Below, piece after piece: positions 1 through 6,610 of a stretch of 13,388 nt of DNA (position 1 is its first letter; each line of letters opens with the position of its first letter). The notes beneath the pieces were generated by a model. The model worked only from the letters and a program-made list of their open reading frames with translations. It was not told where the DNA came from and made no database searches. The stretch is from the NCBI GenBank assembly GCA_964604465.1, contig CAZRYZ010000032.1:1-13388 (forward strand). Reading direction: 5' to 3'. Source of the DNA: Fluviibacter sp964604465 (GTDB lineage: Bacteria > Pseudomonadota > Gammaproteobacteria > Burkholderiales > Rhodocyclaceae). The position numbers were made by a program, and so were the translations under genes.

Positions 1-43
1 CACTTCGCCTTGCCCCCATCCGGCTCGCACACCTTGTGAGTGG

Positions 44-57
44 CTCCGTCAACGGAG
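44..57. repeat. Small inverted repeat in the leader region
   Basis: CTCCGT (44-49) and ACGGAG (52-57) form a perfect 6-bp inverted repeat around a CA centre. It lies downstream of the leftward promoter candidate and upstream of the rightward one. It could be an operator half-site pair or a short RNA hairpin of the leftward transcript. It has no T-run, so it is not an intrinsic terminator. Confidence 0.3.
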
Positions 58-81
58 TTATGGTTACGGGGAAAACCGTGA

Positions 82-111
82 ATAATAAGCCAGACGGACA
101 GCTTTGGGCAA
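82..111 (-). promoter_or_regulatory. Candidate leftward sigma70-like promoter
   Basis: Read on the minus strand, TTGCCC (106-111) and TATTAT (82-87) are separated by 18 bases and match the -35 and -10 consensus at 4/6 and 5/6 positions. Transcription would run left, out of the window, which suggests a divergently transcribed neighbour whose start lies beyond position 1. In related bacteria acetolactate synthase genes often lie near this sigma cluster, but nothing in the window proves that here. Confidence 0.35.
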
Positions 112-124
112 GGCTTGCTAGAAT
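95..124 (+). promoter_or_regulatory. Candidate promoter of the sigma factor operon
   Basis: CGGACA (95-100, 4/6) and TAGAAT (119-124, 5/6) are separated by 18 bases. This would place the transcript start near 131, about 20 bases before the TTG start codons of the sigma gene. It overlaps the leftward promoter candidate, so the two could compete for polymerase. The -35 element is weak. The real promoter could instead be recognised by the encoded ECF sigma, whose consensus I cannot deduce. Confidence 0.3.
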
Positions 125-151
125 AAGCCTCCTTCCAAATTTCGGATCAGA

Positions 152-727
152 TTGTTGGCCACCCCCCGCGAACTGGACGCTTTTCTCGCCAATGTCGAGC
201 GCCGAGCCTATAAAACGGCCTGGTTTGCCGTGCATAACGAAGAAAATGCCCTGGATATCGTCCAGGATGCCATGATGAAGCTGGCCGAAAGCTACGGAGA
301 TCGGGCCGCCGAGGAGCTGCCCCCGCTTTTTCAGCGCATTTTGCAGAACACCATCCGCGACTTTTACCGCCGGAGCAAGGTGCGCAATGTGTGGACCACC
401 CTGTTTTCCGCCCTGGGCGGCCACGGGGACGCTGATGATGAAAGCGATGAAGACCGAATCGAACGCCTGCGCGACCCCAACAGTGCGCAGTCAACGCAGC
501 CGGATGCCGCGCTGGAACAGCGCCGTATCCTGGAAATTCTGGAAAACGAGTTGACCAGACTGCCGGCACGTCAACGGGAGGCCTTCCTGATGCGTTATTG
601 GGAAGGTTTGGATACTGCAGAAACCGCTGATGCCATGGGGTGCTCCCAGGGCAGTGTAAAAACCCACTGTTCACGAGCCACCCAAGCTCTGGCGGTCGCT
701 CTGAAAGCAAAAGGAATACAACTATGA
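152..727 (+). CDS. ECF-type RNA polymerase sigma factor
   Basis: A sigma70-family regulator of the ECF type that would direct RNA polymerase to a small set of promoters. Region 2 covers about residues 10-82 and includes NALDIVQDAMMKL (32-44) and the basic NTIRDFYRRSKVR stretch (66-78). Region 4 covers about 123-185, with LPARQREAFLMRYWEG (137-152) and a helix-turn-helix around 154-180. Between them lies an unusually acidic linker (GDADDESDEDRIE, 92-104). No ATG is available: the frame opens after a TAG at 119-121 and the first starts are tandem TTG codons at 152 and 155. The second would give a protein beginning MATPRELDAF and is equally credible. A weak GGA at 144-146 is the only ribosome-binding signal. 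The stop overlaps the next start (ATGA, 724-727), so translation is probably coupled to the membrane protein downstream, a typical sigma/anti-sigma arrangement. Family is certain; target promoters are unknown. Confidence 0.88.
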   Translation: MLATPRELDAFLANVERRAYKTAWFAVHNEENALDIVQDAMMKLAESYGDRAAEELPPLFQRILQNTIRDFYRRSKVRNVWTTLFSALGGHGDADDESDEDRIERLRDPNSAQSTQPDAALEQRRILEILENELTRLPARQREAFLMRYWEGLDTAETADAMGCSQGSVKTHCSRATQALAVALKAKGIQL

Positions 728-1161
728 CCCATGAAACCCGTCCCCCGATGGCGCCACAGGAAGCACTGATGGCTAAAACCATGGCGTCTGCGCTGGATCA
801 GGGTGCTGGCGAACTTCCCAGCCGGATCACAGCCCGCCTTGCCCAGATGCGGGAACAAGCATTGGCGCACCAGAAACAATGGCAAAGTGCACTCCAATTG
901 GCCGGGCAAAGCACCCATCAGGCCATCGGCAGCCTGTTTGGCGACAGTTTTGGCTCAGCGACTGATTGGCGCCGCTGGGCCAGCTCTCTGGGGGTTCTTG
1001 TTCTGGCCGCATTGTTCATGTTCTGGCAGGCTCAAAGTCAGGTGGAAGAACTTGCCAGCGAGGATAGCGCCCTATTGAGCGAGGCATTACCGCCCACCGC
1101 CCTCCTCGACAAGGGATTTCATTCATGGGTCTCCACCAGCACGCCCGACGACCAGCAGTAA
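724..1161 (+). CDS. DUF3619 single-span membrane protein, candidate anti-sigma factor
   Basis: 145 residues. The first 85 or so are hydrophilic and largely helical with no signal peptide. They are followed by one membrane segment at about 87-101 (ASSLGVLVLAALFMFW) and a short C-terminal tail of about 44 residues. The tail carries the family-like pattern LLSEALPPTALLDKGFHSW (117-135). With the N-terminus inside, the topology fits an anti-sigma factor: a cytoplasmic sigma-binding part, one anchor and a periplasmic tail. The ATG start at 724 overlaps the sigma stop by four bases, which supports both this start and translational coupling. The 3' end overlaps the next gene by 37 bases. DUF3619 is a family of unknown function. 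The anti-sigma role is my inference from position and topology, with no recognisable zinc-binding HxxxCxxC motif. Confidence 0.8.
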   Translation: MTHETRPPMAPQEALMAKTMASALDQGAGELPSRITARLAQMREQALAHQKQWQSALQLAGQSTHQAIGSLFGDSFGSATDWRRWASSLGVLVLAALFMFWQAQSQVEELASEDSALLSEALPPTALLDKGFHSWVSTSTPDDQQ

Positions 1162-1847
1162 TCCTGCTGACGCTGGCCATCCTCGCCATTATTGTGGCGG
1201 TTGCCTACCCGCGTATACGCACTACCAAAGATACCGCCACGGGTGTCCGGGTGGCCGTTCCGCCGCAACCCGACTGGAAGGCGCTGACCGCTGACCAGAG
1301 AACTATTCTGGCACCCCTGAAATCAGACTGGAACAATATGGAACGGTTCCGGCGCAAGAAATGGCTGGAAATTGCGGCACGTTACCCCAACCTGAGCGAG
1401 ACCGAACAGGAACGGCTTCAGGACCGAATGTGGGACTGGGCCAGCCTGACGCCCGCCCAACGCCAGGCCGCCCGCGAGCGCTTCAAGGAAATCAGCCAAC
1501 GCACCAGCCCCGAAGAGCGTGAGGCGCTGGCTCAGAAATGGATGGATTATCAGGACCTCCCCGAAGAGGTCCGCCAGCGCATCGAGAAGGATGCGCTTGA
1601 CAAAGAGCGGGCAAGCAAGCGGGCCGCCGGCACCCCGGCGGTGGACGGCAAGCCTACCCCCATCAGCACCAAGGAAGGAGCGCTGCCGTCAGGCTCCACC
1701 GCCACCACGCTGGCCACGGGCTCTAGCACCATCAAGGTCGTACCGCCCAAACCGGCCAGACCGGTCAGTCCCCTGACCTTTGCCCCGGCCAGACCGGCAG
1801 ATGACACCCCACCAGCCGTTGAGACGCCCGCCATTGAAAGTCGCTGA
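1125..1847 (+). CDS. DUF3106 membrane-anchored helical protein
   Basis: 240 residues. One hydrophobic segment at about 11-28 acts as an uncleaved anchor or signal peptide, so the rest should be periplasmic. Residues 50-155 are amphipathic and rich in charged residues and tryptophan, with repeated motifs: LTADQ (54-58), LSETEQ (90-95), LTPAQ (108-112) and TSPEE (127-131). These resemble the LTxxQ motif of Spy/CpxP/ZraP-type periplasmic proteins, although overall homology is not shown. The last 70 residues are proline/alanine/threonine-rich, low in complexity and probably disordered. The ATG at 1125 lies inside the DUF3619 gene. The 3' end overlaps the RDD gene by 47 bases. DUF3106 has no assigned biochemical function. 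Its place behind a sigma factor and candidate anti-sigma suggests a sensor or modulator role, which is inference. Confidence 0.8.
   Translation: MGLHQHARRPAVILLTLAILAIIVAVAYPRIRTTKDTATGVRVAVPPQPDWKALTADQRTILAPLKSDWNNMERFRRKKWLEIAARYPNLSETEQERLQDRMWDWASLTPAQRQAARERFKEISQRTSPEEREALAQKWMDYQDLPEEVRQRIEKDALDKERASKRAAGTPAVDGKPTPISTKEGALPSGSTATTLATGSSTIKVVPPKPARPVSPLTFAPARPADDTPPAVETPAIESR
1752..1797 (+). repeat. 13-bp in-frame direct repeat in the DUF3106 tail
   Basis: CCGGCCAGACCGG occurs at 1752-1764 and again at 1785-1797, 33 bases (11 codons) apart. In the DUF3106 frame both copies encode PARP in the proline-rich tail. The second copy ends four bases before the RDD start codon. It probably reflects low-complexity sequence growth rather than a regulatory site. 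Confidence 0.6.
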
Positions 1848-2271
1848 AATTGCCACCCGCCGGCGCCGTCTGGTCAGCCTGCTTTACGAAGTCCTCGTCA
1901 TTCTGGCGCTGACCATTTTTCTTTTTGTGCTTCCGGTTGCCCTGTTTTCCGGGGTCTCTCACCGGATGCCGGGCCCCTTGCTCCTCTGGCTCTACCTTTT
2001 TCTGTTGCTGGGTAGCTATTTCATCTGGTGCTGGGTCAAGGCCGGCCAGACGCTAGCCATGAAAACATGGCGCCTATGGGTCGTTGATGCCGCCACCGCC
2101 GCGCCCTTACGCCCCCTCCAGGCGGTTGTTCGCTATGGCATGGGCTGGATTTTCTGGCCAACCGGACTGGCCTTTCTGTGGTCTTTTCTGGATCCGGATG
2201 GGCAATTTCTTCATGACCGGATTGCCGGAACGCGCATCCTTTACGAACCCAAGCCCAAAGCTCAAGCCTAA
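1801..2271 (+). CDS. RDD family membrane protein
   Basis: 156 residues with three likely membrane segments (about 31-51, 57-79 and 115-131). The family pattern is visible: the arginine cluster before segment 1 (TRRRRLVSLLYE, 19-30), GQTLAMKTWRLWVVD (82-96) and the C-terminal FLHDRIAGTRIL (136-147) containing the final conserved Asp. In segment 1 a Glu (YE, 29-30) stands where many RDD proteins have Asp. RDD proteins are poorly characterised; roles in ion transport or as membrane partners of other proteins have been proposed. The ATG at 1801 is the best start, although the preceding ribosome-binding signal is poor. A TTG at 1834 is an alternative with a smaller overlap. It is the last gene of the left cluster and converges on lptG with 41 bases between stops; I see no clear terminator hairpin there. 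Confidence 0.85.
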   Translation: MTPHQPLRRPPLKVAEIATRRRRLVSLLYEVLVILALTIFLFVLPVALFSGVSHRMPGPLLLWLYLFLLLGSYFIWCWVKAGQTLAMKTWRLWVVDAATAAPLRPLQAVVRYGMGWIFWPTGLAFLWSFLDPDGQFLHDRIAGTRILYEPKPKAQA

Positions 2272-2312
2272 TTCCCTTCTGTCCGGGATGCGCCCTAGCG
2301 ACTTGGCATGAA

Positions 2313-3383
2313 CTAGCGCCTCTCGGCGCGTTTGAGCAGACCGATCGCGGCACCCATAAACAGGATCATCGGCAGTGCGGCCGTAACAAAGGGAGACCAG
2401 TTGTTGATGGCGCCTAGGCTGGATACCAACCCGTTGAGCATGTAGAACAACGCGCCAATCATTACGCCGGCAAAGATCCGCAGGCTGACGCCACCCACCC
2501 GGTCGTGGCGGTAAGCAAAGGGCAACGCGAGCGCCATCATGACCAGGATCGACAGCGGATAGAAGATTTTCTTCCATGTCGCAATCACGTAGGTATCGCT
2601 ACCCAGACCATTGCGCTTCAGATGCTGGATATAGGTGTAGAGCTCATGGACCGACATGAGATGCGGCCTGACCAGAAGCACCTGGAGGACATCCGGCGTA
2701 ATCGCCGAGGTCCACGGCTTGCTAGCAAGCTGGACCTGTTTAACCCGTGCGCCTTCGAGCACTGTCTCGGAGACGTCATTGAGCATCCAGACATTGGGCG
2801 GTTCGAAGATAGCCGTCTTGGCAAAAGACACCCGATCGAGGGTCATATCCGGCTTGAACTGGTAGATGCGCACCGATTCCAGTCGGCCATCCGGTCGCAA
2901 GGCATTGATGTTCGCAAAGGTCTTTTCGTCCTTGACCCAGACTCCGGACTGTAGCCCCTGTGTGATCGTGCCACTCATCGCTTTGACCCGCCACTCCTGG
3001 GCCTTCTGTTCCGCTGGCGCCACCACGAATTCGCCAAGCAGGAAGGTACCAATGACCAGCCACAGGCCAACCCGCATCAGCGTCGTCAGCAACTGGGTGC
3101 TGGAAACCCCGGAGACTCGCAACACATTGATCTCGGAATGCCGTGCCAGATTCGATAGCGCGTAGAGCGTGCCAATCAATACACAGATCGGCATTAGCTC
3201 ATAAATGCGTCCGGGCTGAATCAGCGCCACATACACAATGGCCTGATAGAGCTTGTAACCCCCCTCGCCCAGCTTTCCCAGCTCTCCCATCAGGTCGAAG
3301 AAAGCAAACAGCACCATGAAGGCACCCAGAATCAGGGCTGTGGCCAACAGTACTTCACGGCCGACATACTTGCGGTAAATCAT
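2313..3383 (-). CDS. lptG: LPS export ABC transporter permease LptG
   Basis: 356 residues. With LptF it forms the inner-membrane permease of the LptB2FG transporter, which extracts lipopolysaccharide from the inner membrane and passes it to LptC and on to the outer membrane. The family layout is clear: an N-terminal membrane segment (about 11-31), then two more in the first 120 residues around the conserved LMPICVLIGTLYALSNLARH (63-82) and INVLRVSG (85-92). A large periplasmic jellyroll-like domain follows (about 125-265), and three C-terminal segments lie between about 270 and 350. Length is normal for the family. The start ATG overlaps the lptF stop by four bases (ATGA on the minus strand, 3380-3383), so the two permease halves are translationally coupled. 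LptB and LptC are not encoded here, as is usual when lptFG stand apart. Confidence 0.95.
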   Translation of the reverse strand: MIYRKYVGREVLLATALILGAFMVLFAFFDLMGELGKLGEGGYKLYQAIVYVALIQPGRIYELMPICVLIGTLYALSNLARHSEINVLRVSGVSSTQLLTTLMRVGLWLVIGTFLLGEFVVAPAEQKAQEWRVKAMSGTITQGLQSGVWVKDEKTFANINALRPDGRLESVRIYQFKPDMTLDRVSFAKTAIFEPPNVWMLNDVSETVLEGARVKQVQLASKPWTSAITPDVLQVLLVRPHLMSVHELYTYIQHLKRNGLGSDTYVIATWKKIFYPLSILVMMALALPFAYRHDRVGGVSLRIFAGVMIGALFYMLNGLVSSLGAINNWSPFVTAALPMILFMGAAIGLLKRAERR

Positions 3384-4492
3384 GCCGCACCTCCGGCCTT
3401 GCCGGCATTGCGGAGGCGACGCCGGGCGCGAGCAGTTGTTGAGGTCATCCGGTAGTAGAACCCCCAGACCAGCACCGACAGCATAATCAGATGTGGCATC
3501 ACCAAGCCCAGTGCAAACGGGAGGCGCCCCTGAATGACCCAGGCACGGGAGATGGTCATCAGATTGATGTAAATGAAGTACACCAGCAGAGCAAGAATCA
3601 TGTTGGCCGAACGACCGGCACGCGGGTTCACGTAAGACAGTGGAATCGCCAGAAGCGCCAGCATCACGACCATGATTGTTGTGCCCACGCGCGTCACCAC
3701 ATCGCCGAGGCTTTCCCGCGTGGGATTAATCAGTAACTCGCGGGTCGGGGTGCTGTCCTGGTGACGCACGGTATTCTGATCCGCCTTGGTCTCGACCCGG
3801 AAGGCGTAGGACTCATAGTCCATGGCGCGTAACTCTGGCGAATTCGGCTTCAGCTCGTAGCGGTGGCCCTTCTCGAGCACGATAAATCGGTCACCGTTTT
3901 CGTGCACTTCCTGTCGGCCTCGCTCGGCCACGGTGATACCCAGCTTATCGGGCTGGTTATCACTGACAAAGATGTTGCCAACGGCTTCCCCTGACGAGTC
4001 AGCCGACTCGATAAAGAAAATACGCCGACCATCCGTGGATTCGCGAAAAACCCCGGGGCGAACCAGACCCAGTTCATTCTGATCAGCAACATGCTTACGG
4101 TACTTCAGGCTCTCCCCATGAGCCCAGGGCACCAGCTCCTGGGTTAGGGCACCCACCACCAGCATGATGGGAATCGAAAAAATCAGCACTGGGCGAATCC
4201 ACGCGGTCAGGGGCTGACCGGCGCTGAACCAGACCGTCATCTCCGAATCCCGGTACCAGCGCGACAGGGTCAGCAGAATCGCCATGAAGCAGGCCAGGGA
4301 CAACAGAATCGGCAGGAAATTAAAGATTGCGAAACCCAGCAGCGGGCCGACCGCACCCGGAGAAACCTTGCCCACAGTCGCCTCATTGAGCAGGCGCACC
4401 AGAAAGGTGGTCAGCAGAATGACCAGCAGCGCCACCGAAATCGCCACTGCGTTCTGAACGAATTCGCGCCGCATGGCACGCGCAAAAATCAT
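3380..4492 (-). CDS. lptF: LPS export ABC transporter permease LptF
   Basis: 370 residues, the partner of LptG in LPS export. It begins MIFARAMRREFVQN, which fits the usual LptF N-terminus. Membrane segments lie at about 15-33, 50-75 and 100-120, a periplasmic domain at about 125-275, and three segments in the C-terminal third, including VVMLALLAIPLSYVNPRAGR. The frame stays open upstream to a TTG at 4567, but the extra 25 residues do not resemble LptF and would run over the pepA promoter, so the ATG at 4490-4492 is chosen. No Shine-Dalgarno sequence precedes it; the upstream bases are AT-rich. The gene is divergent from pepA, a widespread arrangement in beta- and gammaproteobacteria. Confidence 0.94.
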   Translation of the reverse strand: MIFARAMRREFVQNAVAISVALLVILLTTFLVRLLNEATVGKVSPGAVGPLLGFAIFNFLPILLSLACFMAILLTLSRWYRDSEMTVWFSAGQPLTAWIRPVLIFSIPIMLVVGALTQELVPWAHGESLKYRKHVADQNELGLVRPGVFRESTDGRRIFFIESADSSGEAVGNIFVSDNQPDKLGITVAERGRQEVHENGDRFIVLEKGHRYELKPNSPELRAMDYESYAFRVETKADQNTVRHQDSTPTRELLINPTRESLGDVVTRVGTTIMVVMLALLAIPLSYVNPRAGRSANMILALLVYFIYINLMTISRAWVIQGRLPFALGLVMPHLIMLSVLVWGFYYRMTSTTARARRRLRNAGKAGGAA

Positions 4493-4496
4493 AATT

Positions 4497-4505
4497 GATA
4501 TAACA
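4497..4505 (-). promoter_or_regulatory. Candidate extended -10 element for lptFG
   Basis: On the minus strand TGT-TATATC (4497-4505) fits an extended -10 (TGnTATAAT, 4/6 in the hexamer). It ends four bases before the lptF ATG, so transcription would begin at or next to the start codon and give a leaderless or nearly leaderless mRNA. This agrees with the absence of a ribosome-binding site. No good -35 lies at the right distance, so the call is tentative. Confidence 0.3.
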
Positions 4506-4553
4506 CTTTTAAAAATGCGCCCGGTGCGATGCTGGAACCCGATCAGCAGAATT

Positions 4554-4583
4554 TTGACGAAAAGCAAGGCCGGCGGGGATAAT
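4554..4583 (+). promoter_or_regulatory. sigma70-like promoter of pepA-holC-valS
   Basis: TTGACG (4554-4559, 5/6) and GATAAT (4578-4583, 5/6) are separated by 18 bases, the best promoter in the window. The predicted start near 4590 leaves a leader of about 68 bases before pepA. A Shine-Dalgarno GGAG at 4648-4651 lies six bases before the pepA ATG. Confidence 0.65.
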
Positions 4584-4657
4584 CACGGATTGAAAGATTC
4601 GCTGTTGCTTACTTCCTCACCTTATTTATTCCCTGCCAATTCCTCCCGGAGAATCTT

Positions 4658-6148
4658 ATGAAATTTAGCACAAAAACCGGCGCGCCCCAGTCTTTGGCCA
4701 CCGATGCACTGATTCTGGGGGTCTTTGAAAAGGGCACACAGCCCGTGGTGACGACGGCAACCGACAAAGCGACCAAGGGCGTGATCAGCCGCCTCCAGAA
4801 ACAGGGGGACTTCACAGGAAAGGCTGGCACCACACTGGTTGTGCGCCATCCGGAGGGTTTAAAGGCTCAGCGCCTGATTCTTGTAGGCCTGGGCGATGCC
4901 GCCGAATTGAGCCCCAAGGCCTGGGCTCAGGCCAATCGTGCGGCCATGACCGCTGTTCTGGGCACAACCGCGACAGATGCGATCAGCACGTTGGCCACCG
5001 TGGAGGTCACCGGCCTGTCAGCGACAGCGCGGATTCGTCAGGCCGTTGTCCTGGCCGGTGAAACCGCCTACCGATTTGATCAGTTCAAAACCACACCCAA
5101 AGCGCCCATCGTCAAACTGACGTCCGTCACCCAGCTCGTTGCGGGCACCAGCAAAGCGCTCACCGAAGCTGTCGCCCAGGGGGATGCCATCGTGGCTGGC
5201 ATGACCCTGACCCGAAATCTGGGCAACCTGCCGGGTAACATCTGCACACCGACCTACCTTGCGGATGAAGCCAAAAAGCTGGCCAAGACCTATGGTCTGA
5301 AGTGCCTGATTCTGGAAAAGGCTGCCATGGAAAAGCTGGGGATGCATTCGCTGCTGGCGGTTGCCAAGGGATCGCATCAACCCCCCAAGTTCATCGTGCT
5401 CGAATACATGGCCGGCAAGAAGACTGACAAGCCCGTGGTACTCGTTGGCAAGGGGATTACCTTCGACACCGGGGGCATTTCGCTCAAGCCAGCCGCCGAG
5501 ATGGATGAAATGAAATATGACATGTGCGGCGCGGCTAGCGTCCTAGGCACGCTGCGTGCCGTTGCCGGCATGAAGCTGCCGATCAACCTGATCGTCATCG
5601 TCCCCACCACCGAAAACATGCCGGGCGGCAGTGCCACACGGCCGGGTGACATTGTGAGCTCGATGTCGGGACAGACCATCGAGATCCTGAACACCGATGC
5701 CGAAGGGCGCCTGATTCTGTGTGATGCGCTGACTTATGCCGAGCGCTTCAAACCGGCCGCCGTCGTGGACGTCGCCACCCTGACCGGAGCCTGCGTCGTA
5801 GCCCTGGGCCAGGTCGCCAGCGGGCTGCTCGGGAATGATGAAAAACTCATCGATCAGTTGCGGACGGCGGGTACCGACACCATGGATCGCGCCTGGGAGC
5901 TACCGCTGTGGGATGACTATCAGGATCTACTGAAGAGCCCGTTCGCCGACATGGCCAACATCGGTGGCCGCTGGGGCGGCACCATTACCGCGGCCTGCTT
6001 CCTGTCGCGCTTTACCAAGGCCTACCCATGGGCGCATCTGGATATCGCCGGCACGGCCTGGGTTCAAGGCAAAGACAAGGGCGCCACAGGCCGACCTGTC
6101 CCACTGCTCACGCGCTTCCTGATGGCGCGTGCCGGAAAAGCAGACTAA
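4658..6148 (+). CDS. pepA: Leucyl aminopeptidase (cytosol aminopeptidase, M17)
   Basis: 496 residues, close to the 503 of E. coli PepA. It is a hexameric two-metal enzyme that removes N-terminal residues, preferably leucine, from peptides in the cytoplasm. The N-terminal domain (about 1-165) is variable. The catalytic domain holds all expected residues: Lys265 and Asp270 in KGITFDTGG (265-273), Lys277, Asp288 in MKYDMCGAAS (285-294), and Asp347, Glu349 and Arg351 in the signature NTDAEGRL (345-352). Its ATG has a good GGAG ribosome-binding site, and a sigma70-like promoter precedes it. E. coli PepA also binds DNA (carAB control and Xer recombination); whether this protein does cannot be read from the sequence. 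It leads the pepA-holC-valS operon and is divergent from lptFG. Confidence 0.97.
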   Translation: MKFSTKTGAPQSLATDALILGVFEKGTQPVVTTATDKATKGVISRLQKQGDFTGKAGTTLVVRHPEGLKAQRLILVGLGDAAELSPKAWAQANRAAMTAVLGTTATDAISTLATVEVTGLSATARIRQAVVLAGETAYRFDQFKTTPKAPIVKLTSVTQLVAGTSKALTEAVAQGDAIVAGMTLTRNLGNLPGNICTPTYLADEAKKLAKTYGLKCLILEKAAMEKLGMHSLLAVAKGSHQPPKFIVLEYMAGKKTDKPVVLVGKGITFDTGGISLKPAAEMDEMKYDMCGAASVLGTLRAVAGMKLPINLIVIVPTTENMPGGSATRPGDIVSSMSGQTIEILNTDAEGRLILCDALTYAERFKPAAVVDVATLTGACVVALGQVASGLLGNDEKLIDQLRTAGTDTMDRAWELPLWDDYQDLLKSPFADMANIGGRWGGTITAACFLSRFTKAYPWAHLDIAGTAWVQGKDKGATGRPVPLLTRFLMARAGKAD

Positions 6149-6166
6149 GCCAGCGTAGCGCGCACC

Positions 6167-6583
6167 GTGACTCAGATCGATTGCTACCACGACCAGCCGG
6201 ATCGCCTGAGCCAGGCCATTCGGCTGGCCACGCTCGCCTGGTCACGCCGTAAACCGATCACCTTTTTCATTACAGACCCCGCACGCGCCGAAGCCTTTGA
6301 CAAGGCGCTGTGGGCAACGGATCCCCAATCCTTCATTCCCCACTGTCATGCCAACAGTCCCGAGGCCGACCGCACGCTGATTATCATGACCGACAATCTG
6401 GAAGCAGTCAGTCAGGATGAGCTACTGGTCAATCTTTCCGATGCAGTGCCCCCGGGTTTTGCCCGCTTTCACCGGCTCTTTGAGATCGTCAGTCAGAACG
6501 ATGCGGATAAAGCCGCCGCCCGCGAACGCATGGCCTTCTACAAAGACCGCGGTTACCCCATTAGCTACCGCAAATCCCATTAA
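6167..6583 (+). CDS. holC: DNA polymerase III chi subunit
   Basis: 138 residues, the usual length of HolC. Chi is part of the clamp-loader complex (with psi) and binds the C-terminal tail of single-strand DNA-binding protein, linking the replicase to the lagging strand. Visible family features are the N-terminal IDCYH, the KPITFFITDPARAEAFDKALW region (about 29-49), SFIPH (55-59) and the C-terminal block running from LLVNLSDAVPPGF (86-98) through RFHRLFEIV to FYKDRGY (124-130). The start is GTG at 6167, 18 bases after the pepA stop, with no clear Shine-Dalgarno sequence, so expression probably depends on translation of pepA. The position between pepA and valS is the conserved proteobacterial order. 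Confidence 0.93.
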   Translation: MTQIDCYHDQPDRLSQAIRLATLAWSRRKPITFFITDPARAEAFDKALWATDPQSFIPHCHANSPEADRTLIIMTDNLEAVSQDELLVNLSDAVPPGFARFHRLFEIVSQNDADKAAARERMAFYKDRGYPISYRKSH

Positions 6584-6610
6584 TCCCTATTCAGTTTCTG
6601 ATTAACGACT

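Noticed and set aside
1..39. Open stretch ending in TGA at 37-39 that could be the tail of an upstream gene
   Set aside because: Twelve codons with no recognisable family signature; the leftward promoter candidate argues that the region is intergenic.
111..130. AGGCTT/AAGCCT inverted repeat before the sigma gene as a terminator or attenuator
   Set aside because: Six pairs with an eight-base loop and no T-run; it overlaps the -10 candidate and is more likely incidental.
147..782. 211-codon minus-strand frame opposite the sigma factor
   Set aside because: Low-complexity Arg/Pro/Trp-rich translation typical of an antisense shadow in GC-rich DNA; the + strand frame has clear sigma regions 2 and 4.
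2272..2312. Terminator between the convergent RDD and lptG genes
   Set aside because: No stem longer than about four pairs and no T-run; only a CTAGCG direct repeat (2295-2300, 2313-2318) is visible.
4493..4567. N-terminal extension of lptF to a TTG at 4567
   Set aside because: The added residues do not match the LptF N-terminus and cover the pepA promoter region.
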